Assembly: GCA_035632095.1 (NCBI GenBank)
Contig: DASQHM010000175.1
Span: 1-46,011, forward strand
Direction of reading: 5' to 3'
DNA length: 46,011 nucleotides
Source: DASQHM01 sp035632095
GTDB taxonomy: Bacteria > Pseudomonadota > Alphaproteobacteria > Ferrovibrionales > Ferrovibrionaceae
Positions 1-6,831 of the stretch are shown here, in pieces. Each line of letters starts with the position of its first letter. Position 1 is the first letter of the stretch. The notes under the pieces are model-generated. The model was not told the origin of the DNA. It was given only the letters and a program-made list of their open reading frames with translations, and did not search any database. The position numbers and the translations under genes are program-made.

Positions 1-161
1 ATTTCGCCCTTTTGGTATTTGCCGCCGTCATTGTTGATCTTGACGATGCGATCGAACATGAGCATCGGCGGAAGCGGCAGGCGCGCGTTGCCCGGCCCAA
101 ACAGCTTGCCGTGCGCGCACTGGAGGAGTTCCTCGTAGGAAAAGCTGTTCTTGAAGTTCAC
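1..161 (-). CDS. fabA: 3-hydroxydecanoyl-ACP dehydratase/isomerase FabA, 5' part
   Basis: The minus strand translates to a FabA N-terminus. After a GTG start at 161-159 it reads VNFKNSFSYEELL, then GKLFGPGNARLPLPPMLMFD and a GGKYQKGE segment, all matching conserved FabA positions. An in-frame stop lies at 191-189, so GTG 161 is the only reasonable start; an AGGG lies about 6 nt upstream of it. FabA dehydrates and isomerises 3-hydroxydecanoyl-ACP, the branch point to unsaturated fatty acids. Only about 53 residues are inside the window; the catalytic His and Asp lie beyond its left edge. The gene is divergent from irr, an arrangement I recall from other alphaproteobacteria, where fabB follows fabA. 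Confidence 0.85.
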   Translation of the reverse strand, partial: MNFKNSFSYEELLQCAHGKLFGPGNARLPLPPMLMFDRIVKINNDGGKYQKGE

Positions 162-392
162 TTTCGCCCTGGCCGGAGAACGCGCCGATTATCGGATGCG
201 TCGGCGAACCCGAATCTACTCGAAATCGCCGGTGGCGCAGAACAACAATTAGCTATTCTGCCTGTCGATTTCCAGCCCTGCTCGCGAGTTTTGAATCACT
301 ATAGAAAGTGTGCTAGCCTGCGGAGGATGGCCGTAATGCCGAAATCCACTTGCTGTAAATCCGTGTTACGCAAATCAAGGGCGTAAGCGCCG
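162..392. promoter_or_regulatory. fabA/irr divergent intergenic region
   Basis: This non-coding spacer of 231 bp must carry the promoters of both fabA (leftward) and irr (rightward). Reading frames across it have no family resemblance. An imperfect inverted AGAA...TTCT pair near 247-269 was considered as an Irr site, but it does not match the ICE pattern. Confidence 0.6.
291..319 (+). promoter_or_regulatory. Candidate promoter of irr
   Basis: TTGAAT (291-296) and TAGCCT (314-319) are separated by exactly 17 bp. They lie about 75 bp upstream of the irr start, in the irr direction. The same TAGCCT -10 hexamer with 17-bp spacing occurs upstream of the amidohydrolase at 33428. This is a pattern match only. 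Confidence 0.4.
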
Positions 393-809
393 ATGACCGA
401 GCCGAGAACCTATGCCGGAGCGTTGGCGCGATTGCGCCAAAGCGGCTTGCGCCCGACGCGCCAGCGGCTGGCTTTGGCGCGGCTTCTGTTCGAGGCAGGC
501 GACCGGCATGTCACTGCCGAAGGTTTGCGCGGCGAGGCCGAGGCAGCGGGCGTTCGTGTTTCGCTGGCCACCGTCTACAACACGCTGCATCAGTTCACCG
601 GCGCCGGCTTGTTGCGCGAAGTGGTGGTCGATGCGGCGCGCAGTTATTTCGATACCAACGTCACCGACCATCATCACTTCTTTTTCGAGCGGAGCGGCCA
701 ACTGCAGGACATTCCCGGTGCCGGCATCCAAGTGTCCGGCTTGCCCGTGCCACCGTCCGGCGTCGAAGTGGCGCGGGTCGAGGTGGTCGTGCGGCTACGG
801 CATAAATAG
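393..809 (+). CDS. irr: Iron response regulator Irr (Fur superfamily)
   Basis: This 138-residue protein has the Fur-type winged helix (TPRRQ-like RPTRQRLALARLLF at about 20-33, then SLATVYNTLHQF near 57-68). The metal/heme region HHHFFFE and the C-terminal VARVEVVVRLRHK are typical of alphaproteobacterial Irr. It lacks the CxxC zinc pairs of classical Fur. Irr senses iron through heme status and binds ICE operators when iron is low, repressing iron-consuming and iron-storage genes and activating some others. ATG 393 is preceded by AAGGGCG. The neighbours support the call: divergent fabA on one side, and an ICE-like operator and rubrerythrin directly downstream. Confidence 0.9.
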   Translation: MTEPRTYAGALARLRQSGLRPTRQRLALARLLFEAGDRHVTAEGLRGEAEAAGVRVSLATVYNTLHQFTGAGLLREVVVDAARSYFDTNVTDHHHFFFERSGQLQDIPGAGIQVSGLPVPPSGVEVARVEVVVRLRHK

Positions 810-857
810 CCGCTTCGGCGCGAATTCTCCATTTCACTATGGCCTGATAAAAAACTC

Positions 858-874
858 ATTAGAGTGATTCTAAT
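858..874. promoter_or_regulatory. Irr-type operator (ICE motif) upstream of rubrerythrin
   Basis: ATTAGAGTGATTCTAAT is a perfect 6-bp inverted repeat (ATTAGA/TCTAAT) around a 5-nt centre. It fits the TTAGA-N5-TCTAA core of the alphaproteobacterial iron control element. It ends 4 bp before the TTGACA of the candidate rubrerythrin promoter and lies 49 bp after the irr stop. The position suggests Irr control of the gene starting at 997; whether this is activation or repression cannot be read from the sequence. Confidence 0.7.
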
Positions 875-877
875 CTG

Positions 878-906
878 TTGACAAGCCCGGCGGCCGGGCG
901 CAGATT
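878..906 (+). promoter_or_regulatory. Candidate rubrerythrin promoter
   Basis: A consensus TTGACA (878-883) is followed after 17 bp by CAGATT (901-906). It sits directly next to the ICE-like palindrome and about 90 bp upstream of the ATG at 997. The -35 is perfect and the -10 weak, as often seen for regulated promoters. Confidence 0.5.
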
Positions 907-996
907 GTGCGTACATCGGCCGGAGCGGCAGCGCGTTAGGTACGCTTCGGCCCGGCGGCATTCGATGGCGGCAATCAACGAACGGAGGAGGATGCG

Positions 997-1416
997 ATGG
1001 CAAAGCTAGCGGGCAGCAAGACCTGGAACAATCTGAAGGACGCTTTCGCGGGCGAGAGTCAGGCCAACCGCCGTTACCTCTACTTCGCGCAAAAGGCGGA
1101 CGTAGAGGGTTATAACGACGTGGCGGCGGTGTTCCGCTCGACGGCGGAAGGCGAAACCGGCCATGCGCACGGACACCTGGAATTCCTGGAGGAAGTCGGC
1201 GATCCGGCGACGGGTCAGCCGATCGGCCCCACCGGACAGAACCTGAAAGCGGCGATCGCCGGCGAGACCCACGAATACACGGACATGTATCCCGGCATGG
1301 CGCGCACCGCCCGCCAGGAAGGTTTCGAGGAAATCGCCGACTGGTTCGAGACCTTGGCCAAGGCCGAGAAGAGCCACGCCGGCCGCTTCCAAAAGGCCCT
1401 CGACACGCTGAACTGA
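997..1416 (+). CDS. Rubrerythrin-type diiron protein (no rubredoxin domain)
   Basis: This is a ferritin-like four-helix protein of 139 residues. The expected diiron ligands are visible: E20 (AGESQANRRY), E53xxH56 (EGETGHA), E90 (AGETHEY) and E124xxH127 (AEKSHAG). Rubrerythrins reduce hydrogen peroxide or handle iron. This one lacks the C-terminal rubredoxin Cys4 domain, so it needs an external electron donor. Start ATG 997 follows GGAGGAGG at about 984-991. An ICE-like operator and a promoter lie upstream. The Fe-S protein and DUF3501 gene downstream form a set I recall as recurrent in many bacteria; the function of that set is unsettled. Confidence 0.9.
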   Translation: MAKLAGSKTWNNLKDAFAGESQANRRYLYFAQKADVEGYNDVAAVFRSTAEGETGHAHGHLEFLEEVGDPATGQPIGPTGQNLKAAIAGETHEYTDMYPGMARTARQEGFEEIADWFETLAKAEKSHAGRFQKALDTLN

Positions 1417-1433
1417 TCGGCGCATTTCCGGCG

Positions 1434-1473
1434 AGGCGGTGGACCCGGCGCATGGTTTTCGCGCCGGGCCGCC
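1434..1473 (+). terminator. Stem-loop between rubrerythrin and Fe-S gene
   Basis: CCCGGCGC (1444-1451) pairs perfectly with GCGCCGGG (1461-1468) across a 9-nt loop. An outer GGCGG/CCGCC arm adds pairing. No T-tract follows, so it is more likely an attenuator or an RNA-stability element than a strong terminator. It could lower expression of the two downstream genes relative to rubrerythrin. Confidence 0.45.
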
Positions 1474-1551
1474 TTGGCCGGGATTGAAGTCCCGCGGTCG
1501 AAGCTTGGCTCACACGCGGTGAGTTGCTCGCCGCCCTAGATCGAGACGGAC

Positions 1552-2895
1552 ATGCGTGAAGGCAGCCTCGACGCCCCGGTGCGGCACGCGCTGGATTGGG
1601 AAAGCCCCGACTTTTTCGACGTGGAGAAGATTGACGCCGAAATGCGGCGCGTCTTCGAAATCTGTCACGGCTGCCGGCGCTGCTTCAATCTCTGCGATAG
1701 TTTCCCGCGGCTGTTCGATCTCATCGACAATTCGCCGAGAGAGGAACTCGGCGACGTGCCGAGCGCCGATCTCAAGGCGGTGGTCGACGCCTGCACGCTC
1801 TGCGACATGTGCTTCATGACCAAGTGTCCCTATGTGCCGCCGCATGCGTTCAATCTGGATTTTCCGCATCTGATGCTGCGCTATCGCGCCGCCGAGCTGA
1901 AGGCGGGCAAGGTCGGCTTCGCCGAGCGCGAACTCACGCGGACCGACCGCAACGGCAAGCTCGCCGGTCTGGTGGCGCCGTTGGCGAATTGGGCAACCGC
2001 CACATCGAACGCCGTGACCCGCCCGATCCTGGAAGCCGTCGCCGGCATCGACCGCAGAGCGGCGCTGCCCAAGTATCACGGCAAGACATTCGTCGCCCGG
2101 GCTCGCGGCAATCCCGCCGAGCCCAACGGGAAGGCGCCCGCCTACGGCCGCAAGGCGGCGCTCTATGCCACCTGCTTCGTCAACTACAACAACCCGGAAA
2201 TCGGCGAGGCGACGCGACGCGTCTTGGCCGAGAACGGCGTCGCCACCAAAGTCGTCTATCCGACCTGCTGCGGCATGCCGCAGCTCGAGCACGGGAATAT
2301 GGCGGATGTGGCGGCGCGCGCGCGGAAGGTGGCGGGGGAGCTCGTGCCCCTGATCGATCAGGGTTACGACATCGTCGCCCTCGTGCCGTCCTGCGCTTTG
2401 ATGCTGAAATTCGAATGGCCGCTGATCGTGCCGGGCGACGCGGCCGTCAAGCGCCTGGCCGACGCCACCTACGACGTGAGCGAATACGTGGTGGATATTG
2501 CGAAGAAAGAAGGGCTGGCGCCCGGATTGAACGCCCTCGACGGCGGCGTGAGCGTGCATCTTGCTTGTCACGCGCGGGCGCAAAACATGGGCCCGAAGGC
2601 GGCCGAAATGCTGCGCCTCATTCCCGGCTCCGACGTGGCGGTGATCGAGCGCTGTTCCGGCCATGGCGGATCCTGGGGTGTGCTGAAGCGGAATTTCGAC
2701 GTGGCATTGAAGGTGGGCAAGCCGGTCGCGCGGCAGGCGTCGAAAAACGCCAAGACTTATCTTGCGTCTGAATGCCCCTTGGCCGGCGAGCACATCATTC
2801 AGGGCATGCAGCGCCTCGACGCCGAGGGGCCGCGGCCGCCTGAGCACGCGTGGCATCCGATCCAGTTATTCGCAAAAGCCTATGGGCTGGTGTGA
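1552..2895 (+). CDS. GlpC-like (Fe-S)-binding / heterodisulfide reductase-related protein
   Basis: This 447-residue cytosolic protein carries two 4Fe-4S motifs: C38xxC41xxC44xxxC48 and C81xxC84xxC87xxxxC92P. A CCG-type cysteine-rich region follows (TCCGMPQLEHG), and then a second copy with the degenerate form CSGHGGSWG. This is the layout of GlpC and HdrD-type electron-transfer subunits. No flavin domain is visible, so it probably relays electrons between partner proteins. The stop is one base before the ATG of the DUF3501 gene, and rubrerythrin is 135 bp upstream. An inferred role is supplying electrons to the rubrerythrin; the sequence does not show this directly. Confidence 0.85.
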   Translation: MREGSLDAPVRHALDWESPDFFDVEKIDAEMRRVFEICHGCRRCFNLCDSFPRLFDLIDNSPREELGDVPSADLKAVVDACTLCDMCFMTKCPYVPPHAFNLDFPHLMLRYRAAELKAGKVGFAERELTRTDRNGKLAGLVAPLANWATATSNAVTRPILEAVAGIDRRAALPKYHGKTFVARARGNPAEPNGKAPAYGRKAALYATCFVNYNNPEIGEATRRVLAENGVATKVVYPTCCGMPQLEHGNMADVAARARKVAGELVPLIDQGYDIVALVPSCALMLKFEWPLIVPGDAAVKRLADATYDVSEYVVDIAKKEGLAPGLNALDGGVSVHLACHARAQNMGPKAAEMLRLIPGSDVAVIERCSGHGGSWGVLKRNFDVALKVGKPVARQASKNAKTYLASECPLAGEHIIQGMQRLDAEGPRPPEHAWHPIQLFAKAYGLV

Positions 2896-2896
2896 C

Positions 2897-3493
2897 ATGG
2901 CCGAGCAGCGCAAACGCCGACTGACCCGCGACGACATCATGTCCATGGCGGAATACGCCAAAGTGCGTCATTCGCGCCGCAGCGAAGTTGTGGCGCAAAA
3001 GCAGAACCGTCGGGTCGAAGTCGGTCCCTTCGCCACGCTCTATTTCGAATCCTACGCCACCATGTGGCTGCAGGTGCACGAGATGCTGCGCATCGAGAAG
3101 GGCGGCGACGCGCAGATCGCCGACGAGCTAGCGGCCTACAATCCGCTGATCCCCAAGGGCGATGAGCTCGTGGCGACGCTCATGTTCGAAATCGACGATC
3201 CTGTCAGACGCGCCCGCGAACTCGGCCGCATAGCCGGCGTCGAGAAGACGGTCACCCTCGCATTCGGCGGCGAGACGGTGCGGGCGGTGCCGGAGACCGA
3301 CATCGAGCGCACCAAAGAGGACGGCAAGACCTCGTCCGTGCACTTTCTGCACTTTCCGTTCACGCCGGCTCAGATTGCCAAGTTTCGCGCGGCGAACACG
3401 CAGGTGATCGCCGGCATCGCGCATCCCGCTTACGGCCACATGTCCGTTTTGCCCGAGGCCACTCGCGCCGCGCTGGCCGCCGATTTCGACTGA
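2897..3493 (+). CDS. DUF3501 family protein
   Basis: This soluble protein of 198 residues begins MAEQRKRRLTRDDIMSMAEY. It contains the recognisable DUF3501 segments VGPFATLYFESYATMWLQVH and HFLHFPFTPAQIAKF, and ends with a GIAHPAYGH motif. It has no signal peptide, membrane segment or known catalytic motif. It starts one base after the Fe-S gene stop, so the two are almost certainly translated together. In my recollection the family repeatedly occurs beside rubrerythrin and a GlpC-like protein. Its biochemical role is unknown. Confidence 0.85.
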   Translation: MAEQRKRRLTRDDIMSMAEYAKVRHSRRSEVVAQKQNRRVEVGPFATLYFESYATMWLQVHEMLRIEKGGDAQIADELAAYNPLIPKGDELVATLMFEIDDPVRRARELGRIAGVEKTVTLAFGGETVRAVPETDIERTKEDGKTSSVHFLHFPFTPAQIAKFRAANTQVIAGIAHPAYGHMSVLPEATRAALAADFD

Positions 3494-3512
3494 ACGCCGA
3501 GGCGGCAGAGGG

Positions 3513-4085
3513 CTATTCGACCGTCTCGTCCGGCAGTACGCCGTAGAGATACTGGCGCTGGATGTAGCCCCTGAGCCCGGCGAGCTCGAGCAGGCACCAA
3601 GGACCCTTTGCCGAGATCAGGCGTGCCTGCACGCCGGACTCCGCCTGCAGCACGGCCGGCGATTTCGGATCGGGGTCGCGGTAGAGCGCCCGCACCGCGC
3701 CGGTGATGAGCACCGTGCGCCGGCCGGACAGCAGGCGCTTGTGCACCCAGCCTTCGGACCCGTCCTGATCGCGCACCTTCCGGTAAAGCTCGAACTCCTG
3801 CACGACTTCCACCGGCAGGCCGTGGCGCTGGTAGACATAGGCGATGGGGTAGCGATCGCCCGGGCCCGTGCGCACGTTGACGCGGCCGGCGCCGAGCGAC
3901 ACGAAACGCGGAACGGGCAGGCCGCTTTCCGCACCGTCGCTGCTTTCGTTGTTCTCCGCCGCGGCCGCGCCGTTCTGCCGAAACCAATGCGATGAAGCCG
4001 GCAGCATGGCCGCCAAGAGGCACAGGACGACAAGCATCCGCCGATGCGGAAGGGGCACTCTTGCGGCACGGAAGCGCGTAGGCAA
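3513..4085 (-). CDS. Exported SH3-domain protein
   Basis: This protein of 190 residues has a basic N-terminus and hydrophobic stretch (RRMLVVLCLLAAMLPASS) consistent with a signal peptide. Two bacterial SH3-type repeats follow. The first holds the classic NVRTGPGDRYPIAYVYQRH at about residues 70-88 and the second GAVRALYRDPDPKSPAVLQA at about 128-147. Such SH3 proteins act in the periplasm, probably on peptidoglycan, but the ligand is unknown. Translation could instead begin at the internal Met just before LVVLCLL. The gene is convergent with the DUF3501 gene and divergent from the dehydrogenase at 4303. Confidence 0.8.
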   Translation of the reverse strand: MPTRFRAARVPLPHRRMLVVLCLLAAMLPASSHWFRQNGAAAAENNESSDGAESGLPVPRFVSLGAGRVNVRTGPGDRYPIAYVYQRHGLPVEVVQEFELYRKVRDQDGSEGWVHKRLLSGRRTVLITGAVRALYRDPDPKSPAVLQAESGVQARLISAKGPWCLLELAGLRGYIQRQYLYGVLPDETVE

Positions 4086-4204
4086 TTCGGGCGTTAGCCT
4101 CGTTGACGGTCGACTCGGGATGCGCCGAGCGCCGCCCCTTATGCCAAGCGCGGCGCGGAGCGGTCAAGGCCGGTGCGGCGATTTTCGGCCGCATACGAGC
4201 GGAT

Positions 4205-4233
4205 TTGTCTGCCCGTTGCCTATCTGCTAGAGA
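4205..4233 (+). promoter_or_regulatory. Candidate promoter of the 2-hydroxyacid dehydrogenase
   Basis: TTGTCT (4205-4210) and TAGAGA (4228-4233) are spaced by 17 bp, about 70 bp upstream of ATG 4303, in the 217-bp gap between two divergent genes. Confidence 0.35.
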
Positions 4234-4302
4234 AGGGCCGAAGCGGCGCGGCGCATCCGAACGCGAAACGCCGGGCGTAGCGCCCTAGGAGACGCGAGGT
4301 TC

Positions 4303-5289
4303 ATGTCGCAGAAGAAGCCTCTTGTGGTCGTGACTCGGAAGCTGCCGGACGTCATCGAGACGCGGATGATGGAGCTGTTCGACGCGCGGCTGAACGTCGA
4401 AGACCAGCCCATGACGCCGCCGCAACTCATCGACGCTGTGAAGAAGGCGGACGTGCTGGTGCCGACCGTGACCGATCGCATCGACAGCGGCATCCTGGCC
4501 CACGCAAATCCCGGCCTGCGCCTGATCGCTAGCTTCAGCACCGGCGTGGATCACATCGATCTGGCGTCGGCGCGGAGCCGCGGCATCACGGTGACCAATA
4601 CGCCTGGCGTGCTCACCGAAGACACCGCCGACATGACCATGGCCCTGATCCTCGCCGTGCCGCGCCGCCTGATCGAGGGCGAGCGGGTGATCCGCGAGGG
4701 CGCGTGGAAGGGATGGTCGCCGACCTGGATGCTGGGCCATCGCATTTGGGGCAAGCGGCTCGGCATCGTCGGCATGGGACGGATCGGCCAGGCGGTCGCC
4801 CGCCGGGCCCGCGCCTTCGGGCTTTCGATCCACTACCACAACCGCAATCGCGTGCATGCGAGCATCGAACAGGAGCTCGAGGCCACCTATTGGGAGAGCC
4901 TCGATCAGATGCTGGCGCGCATGGACATCATCTCGATCAATTGCCCGCATACGCCCGCGACCTATCATCTGCTTTCGGCGCGGCGTCTCGAACTGATGCA
5001 GCCACACTCCTACATCGTCAACACCGCGCGCGGCGAGGTGATCGACGAAAACGCATTGACCCGTCTGCTGCGGCGCGGGGCACTCGCCGGCGCCGGTCTC
5101 GACGTGTTCGAGTATGAGCCGGCGGTCAACCCGAAGCTGCTGGAAATGCGGAACGTGGTCCTGCTGCCGCACATGGGTTCGGCGACCATGGAAGGCCGCA
5201 TCGACATGGGTGAGAAGGTGCTGATCAACATCAAGACCTTCGTCGACGGCCATACGCCGCCCGATCGCGTGATCGCCGGATTGCTCTGA
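4303..5289 (+). CDS. D-2-hydroxyacid dehydrogenase (glyoxylate/hydroxypyruvate reductase-like)
   Basis: The 328-residue length is typical of the family. The NAD(P)-binding GxGxxG is G157-M-G159-R-I-G162. The catalytic triad is visible as R243 (NTARGEVID), E272 (DVFEYEP) and H290 (LLPHMGSAT). The sequence reads most like D-glycerate dehydrogenase/glyoxylate reductases, which reduce glyoxylate or hydroxypyruvate in C2 metabolism; the exact substrate cannot be fixed. Start ATG 4303 follows GCGAGG. Two small genes follow on the same strand. Confidence 0.88.
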   Translation: MSQKKPLVVVTRKLPDVIETRMMELFDARLNVEDQPMTPPQLIDAVKKADVLVPTVTDRIDSGILAHANPGLRLIASFSTGVDHIDLASARSRGITVTNTPGVLTEDTADMTMALILAVPRRLIEGERVIREGAWKGWSPTWMLGHRIWGKRLGIVGMGRIGQAVARRARAFGLSIHYHNRNRVHASIEQELEATYWESLDQMLARMDIISINCPHTPATYHLLSARRLELMQPHSYIVNTARGEVIDENALTRLLRRGALAGAGLDVFEYEPAVNPKLLEMRNVVLLPHMGSATMEGRIDMGEKVLINIKTFVDGHTPPDRVIAGLL

Positions 5290-5333
5290 CGCGCCGCCGC
5301 CGGCGCGCCTGCGTTGGATGTTGAGGTGACGCC

Positions 5334-5522
5334 ATGACCCTGCATCGCTATACCGTCGGCATGAGTCTCGGCCGCCGCGCCAAGCACGTCACGACCGAGG
5401 CCGAAGACGCGCTGATCGCCGCGCTCAAGGTCAAGAGCGACCACCCCGATGCGGCCATAACATATGTTCGCAAGGCCAACGCGCGCGGCGATCGCCGCCA
5501 TCCGCAGGCGCCAGAGCGTTAG
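5334..5522 (+). CDS. Small hypothetical protein (62 residues)
   Basis: This is a short basic protein starting MTLHRYTVGMSLGRRAKHV, with GAGGTGACGCC just before the ATG. The segment AEDALIAALKVKSDHPDAAI looks helical, and the C-terminus is Arg-rich. No domain is recognised. It starts 44 bp after the dehydrogenase stop, and the next gene begins right after its TAG, which suggests co-transcription. ATG 5361 is a possible later start. Confidence 0.5.
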   Translation: MTLHRYTVGMSLGRRAKHVTTEAEDALIAALKVKSDHPDAAITYVRKANARGDRRHPQAPER

Positions 5523-6014
5523 GTGGCGAAGTTGCGCTGCGTTCGCGCGCCTCTCATCGCGATCGTCCAAATCCTCTTCGTTTCCATGGCGGCCGCAAAC
5601 GATGCGGATCGCGGGGCGCCTGTATCCGCCGGCGTGATCTTTTCATCAAGCCAAGCGGAGCGCATCGCCAAAGGCTGGCCGGAACCATCTGTTGCGGGGG
5701 ATTACTGGACCCCTAGCGCGGCGGAGATTGCCGACCTGGAGCGCGTCTTACCCGGCTACCTTGCGGAATTCGACGATGCGCGCGCCAGGGCGATTGCCGG
5801 CAAATTGGCGACCTATAAGCGGCAGTACCTCGGCTATGTGGATCATGGCGAAAAGTTCATTTGGGTGAACGCTTTCTGCGACGACTTCGCTTCGCAGACG
5901 GATTGGACGGAACGACTCGTCGTCGTGCTGGACGGCGGCACATGCTTCTTCAATGTGCGCTATTCCGCCGCTCGAATGCGGTTCGAACGGTTGATGATCA
6001 ACGGCGAGGCATGA
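5523..6014 (+). CDS. Exported protein of unknown function (163 residues)
   Basis: The frame starts with GTG directly after the TAG of the previous gene. The N-terminus (PLIAIVQILFVSMAAAND) looks like a Sec signal peptide. The mature part contains WTPSAAEIADLERVLPGYL, a Y-R-Q-Y-L-G-Y core, FIWVNAFCDDF and DGGTCFFNVRYSAARMRFE. This pattern occurs in many small secreted proteins of unknown function. The two cysteines (in NAFCDD and GGTCFF) could form a disulfide. It is convergent with the moeB-like gene, 16 bp away. Confidence 0.65.
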   Translation: MAKLRCVRAPLIAIVQILFVSMAAANDADRGAPVSAGVIFSSSQAERIAKGWPEPSVAGDYWTPSAAEIADLERVLPGYLAEFDDARARAIAGKLATYKRQYLGYVDHGEKFIWVNAFCDDFASQTDWTERLVVVLDGGTCFFNVRYSAARMRFERLMINGEA

Positions 6015-6030
6015 ACCGCCGCGCGGCCGG

Positions 6031-6831
6031 TCAAGCCGCGTGCGGCGTCAGATCGTGGATGGTCGCCTGCGGGCCGCAGAGCCGGCATTCCGGATCGCGT
6101 TTGACGCGGACCGTGCGAAAGGTCGCGCCGAGCGCGTCGTAGATCATCAGGCGCCCCGACATGCTTGTGCCGATCCCGAGAATCTCTTTCAGCACTTCCG
6201 TCGCCTGCAGGCTGCCCATGGTGCCGGCAAGCGCGCCCAGCACGCCCGCGTCCGAGCAATTCGGCGCCGATCCGGGCGGCGGCGGCTCGGGGAAGAGGCA
6301 GCGATAGCAGGGATGCTCGCCCGGCTCGTGAGACTTGAACGTGGAAAGCTGCCCTTCGAATTGCAGCATGGCGGCCGAAACCAGGGGCTTGCGCATCAAA
6401 TGGCAGGCGTCGTTCACCAGAAAGCGCGTCGGAAAATTGTCGCTGCCGTCGGCAACGATGTCGTAGGCGGCGATCAGCTCGAAGGCGTTGGCCGCGTTGA
6501 GCCGCACCTTGTGCTCGACCAGGTGCGCGCCGTCGTTGAGGGCGCGTACGGCCGCGGCGGCCGAGGCGGTCTTAGGGATGCCGATGCGCGCCGTCGTATG
6601 GACGATCTGGCGCTGCAGGTTCGACAGCGACACCGTGTCGTCGTCGACCACGCCGATGGTACCGATCCCGGCGGCGGCGAGATAGAGGATCGCGGGCGAG
6701 CCGAGGCCGCCCGCGCCAACCACGAGCACCTTGGCCGCGCGCAGTCGCTGCTGGCCCGCGCCTCCGACTTCCCTCAGCACGATATGGCGCGCGTAACGCT
6801 CGAGCTCGGTGTCGCTGAGCGGCAACGTCAA
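6031..6831 (-). CDS. moeB: MoeB/ThiF/HesA-family adenylyltransferase
   Basis: A 266-residue E1-like enzyme. It has LSDTELERYARHIVL at the start, the ATP loop VVGAGGLGSPA, the NLQRQIVH arginine motif and the DGSDNFPTR motif. A zinc site is formed by CYRC and CRLC. MoeB/ThiF enzymes adenylate the C-terminal Gly of MoaD/ThiS-type sulfur carriers. The start is TTG (6831-6829), whose TTGA overlaps the cysK stop, implying translational coupling. It is the last gene of the coaBC-dut-rrf2-cysK-moeB run. Pairing with cysK suggests a role in sulfur transfer; the carrier protein is not in the window. Confidence 0.85.
   Translation of the reverse strand: MTLPLSDTELERYARHIVLREVGGAGQQRLRAAKVLVVGAGGLGSPAILYLAAAGIGTIGVVDDDTVSLSNLQRQIVHTTARIGIPKTASAAAAVRALNDGAHLVEHKVRLNAANAFELIAAYDIVADGSDNFPTRFLVNDACHLMRKPLVSAAMLQFEGQLSTFKSHEPGEHPCYRCLFPEPPPPGSAPNCSDAGVLGALAGTMGSLQATEVLKEILGIGTSMSGRLMIYDALGATFRTVRVKRDPECRLCGPQATIHDLTPHAA

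Noticed and set aside
247..269. AGAA...TTCT pair upstream of irr as an autoregulatory Irr site.
   Set aside because: The spacing and flanks do not match TTAGA-N5-TCTAA.
12..386. A plus-strand 124-codon frame at the left edge.
   Set aside because: Its first part lies opposite the fabA coding sequence on the minus strand, and the rest covers the fabA/irr promoter region.
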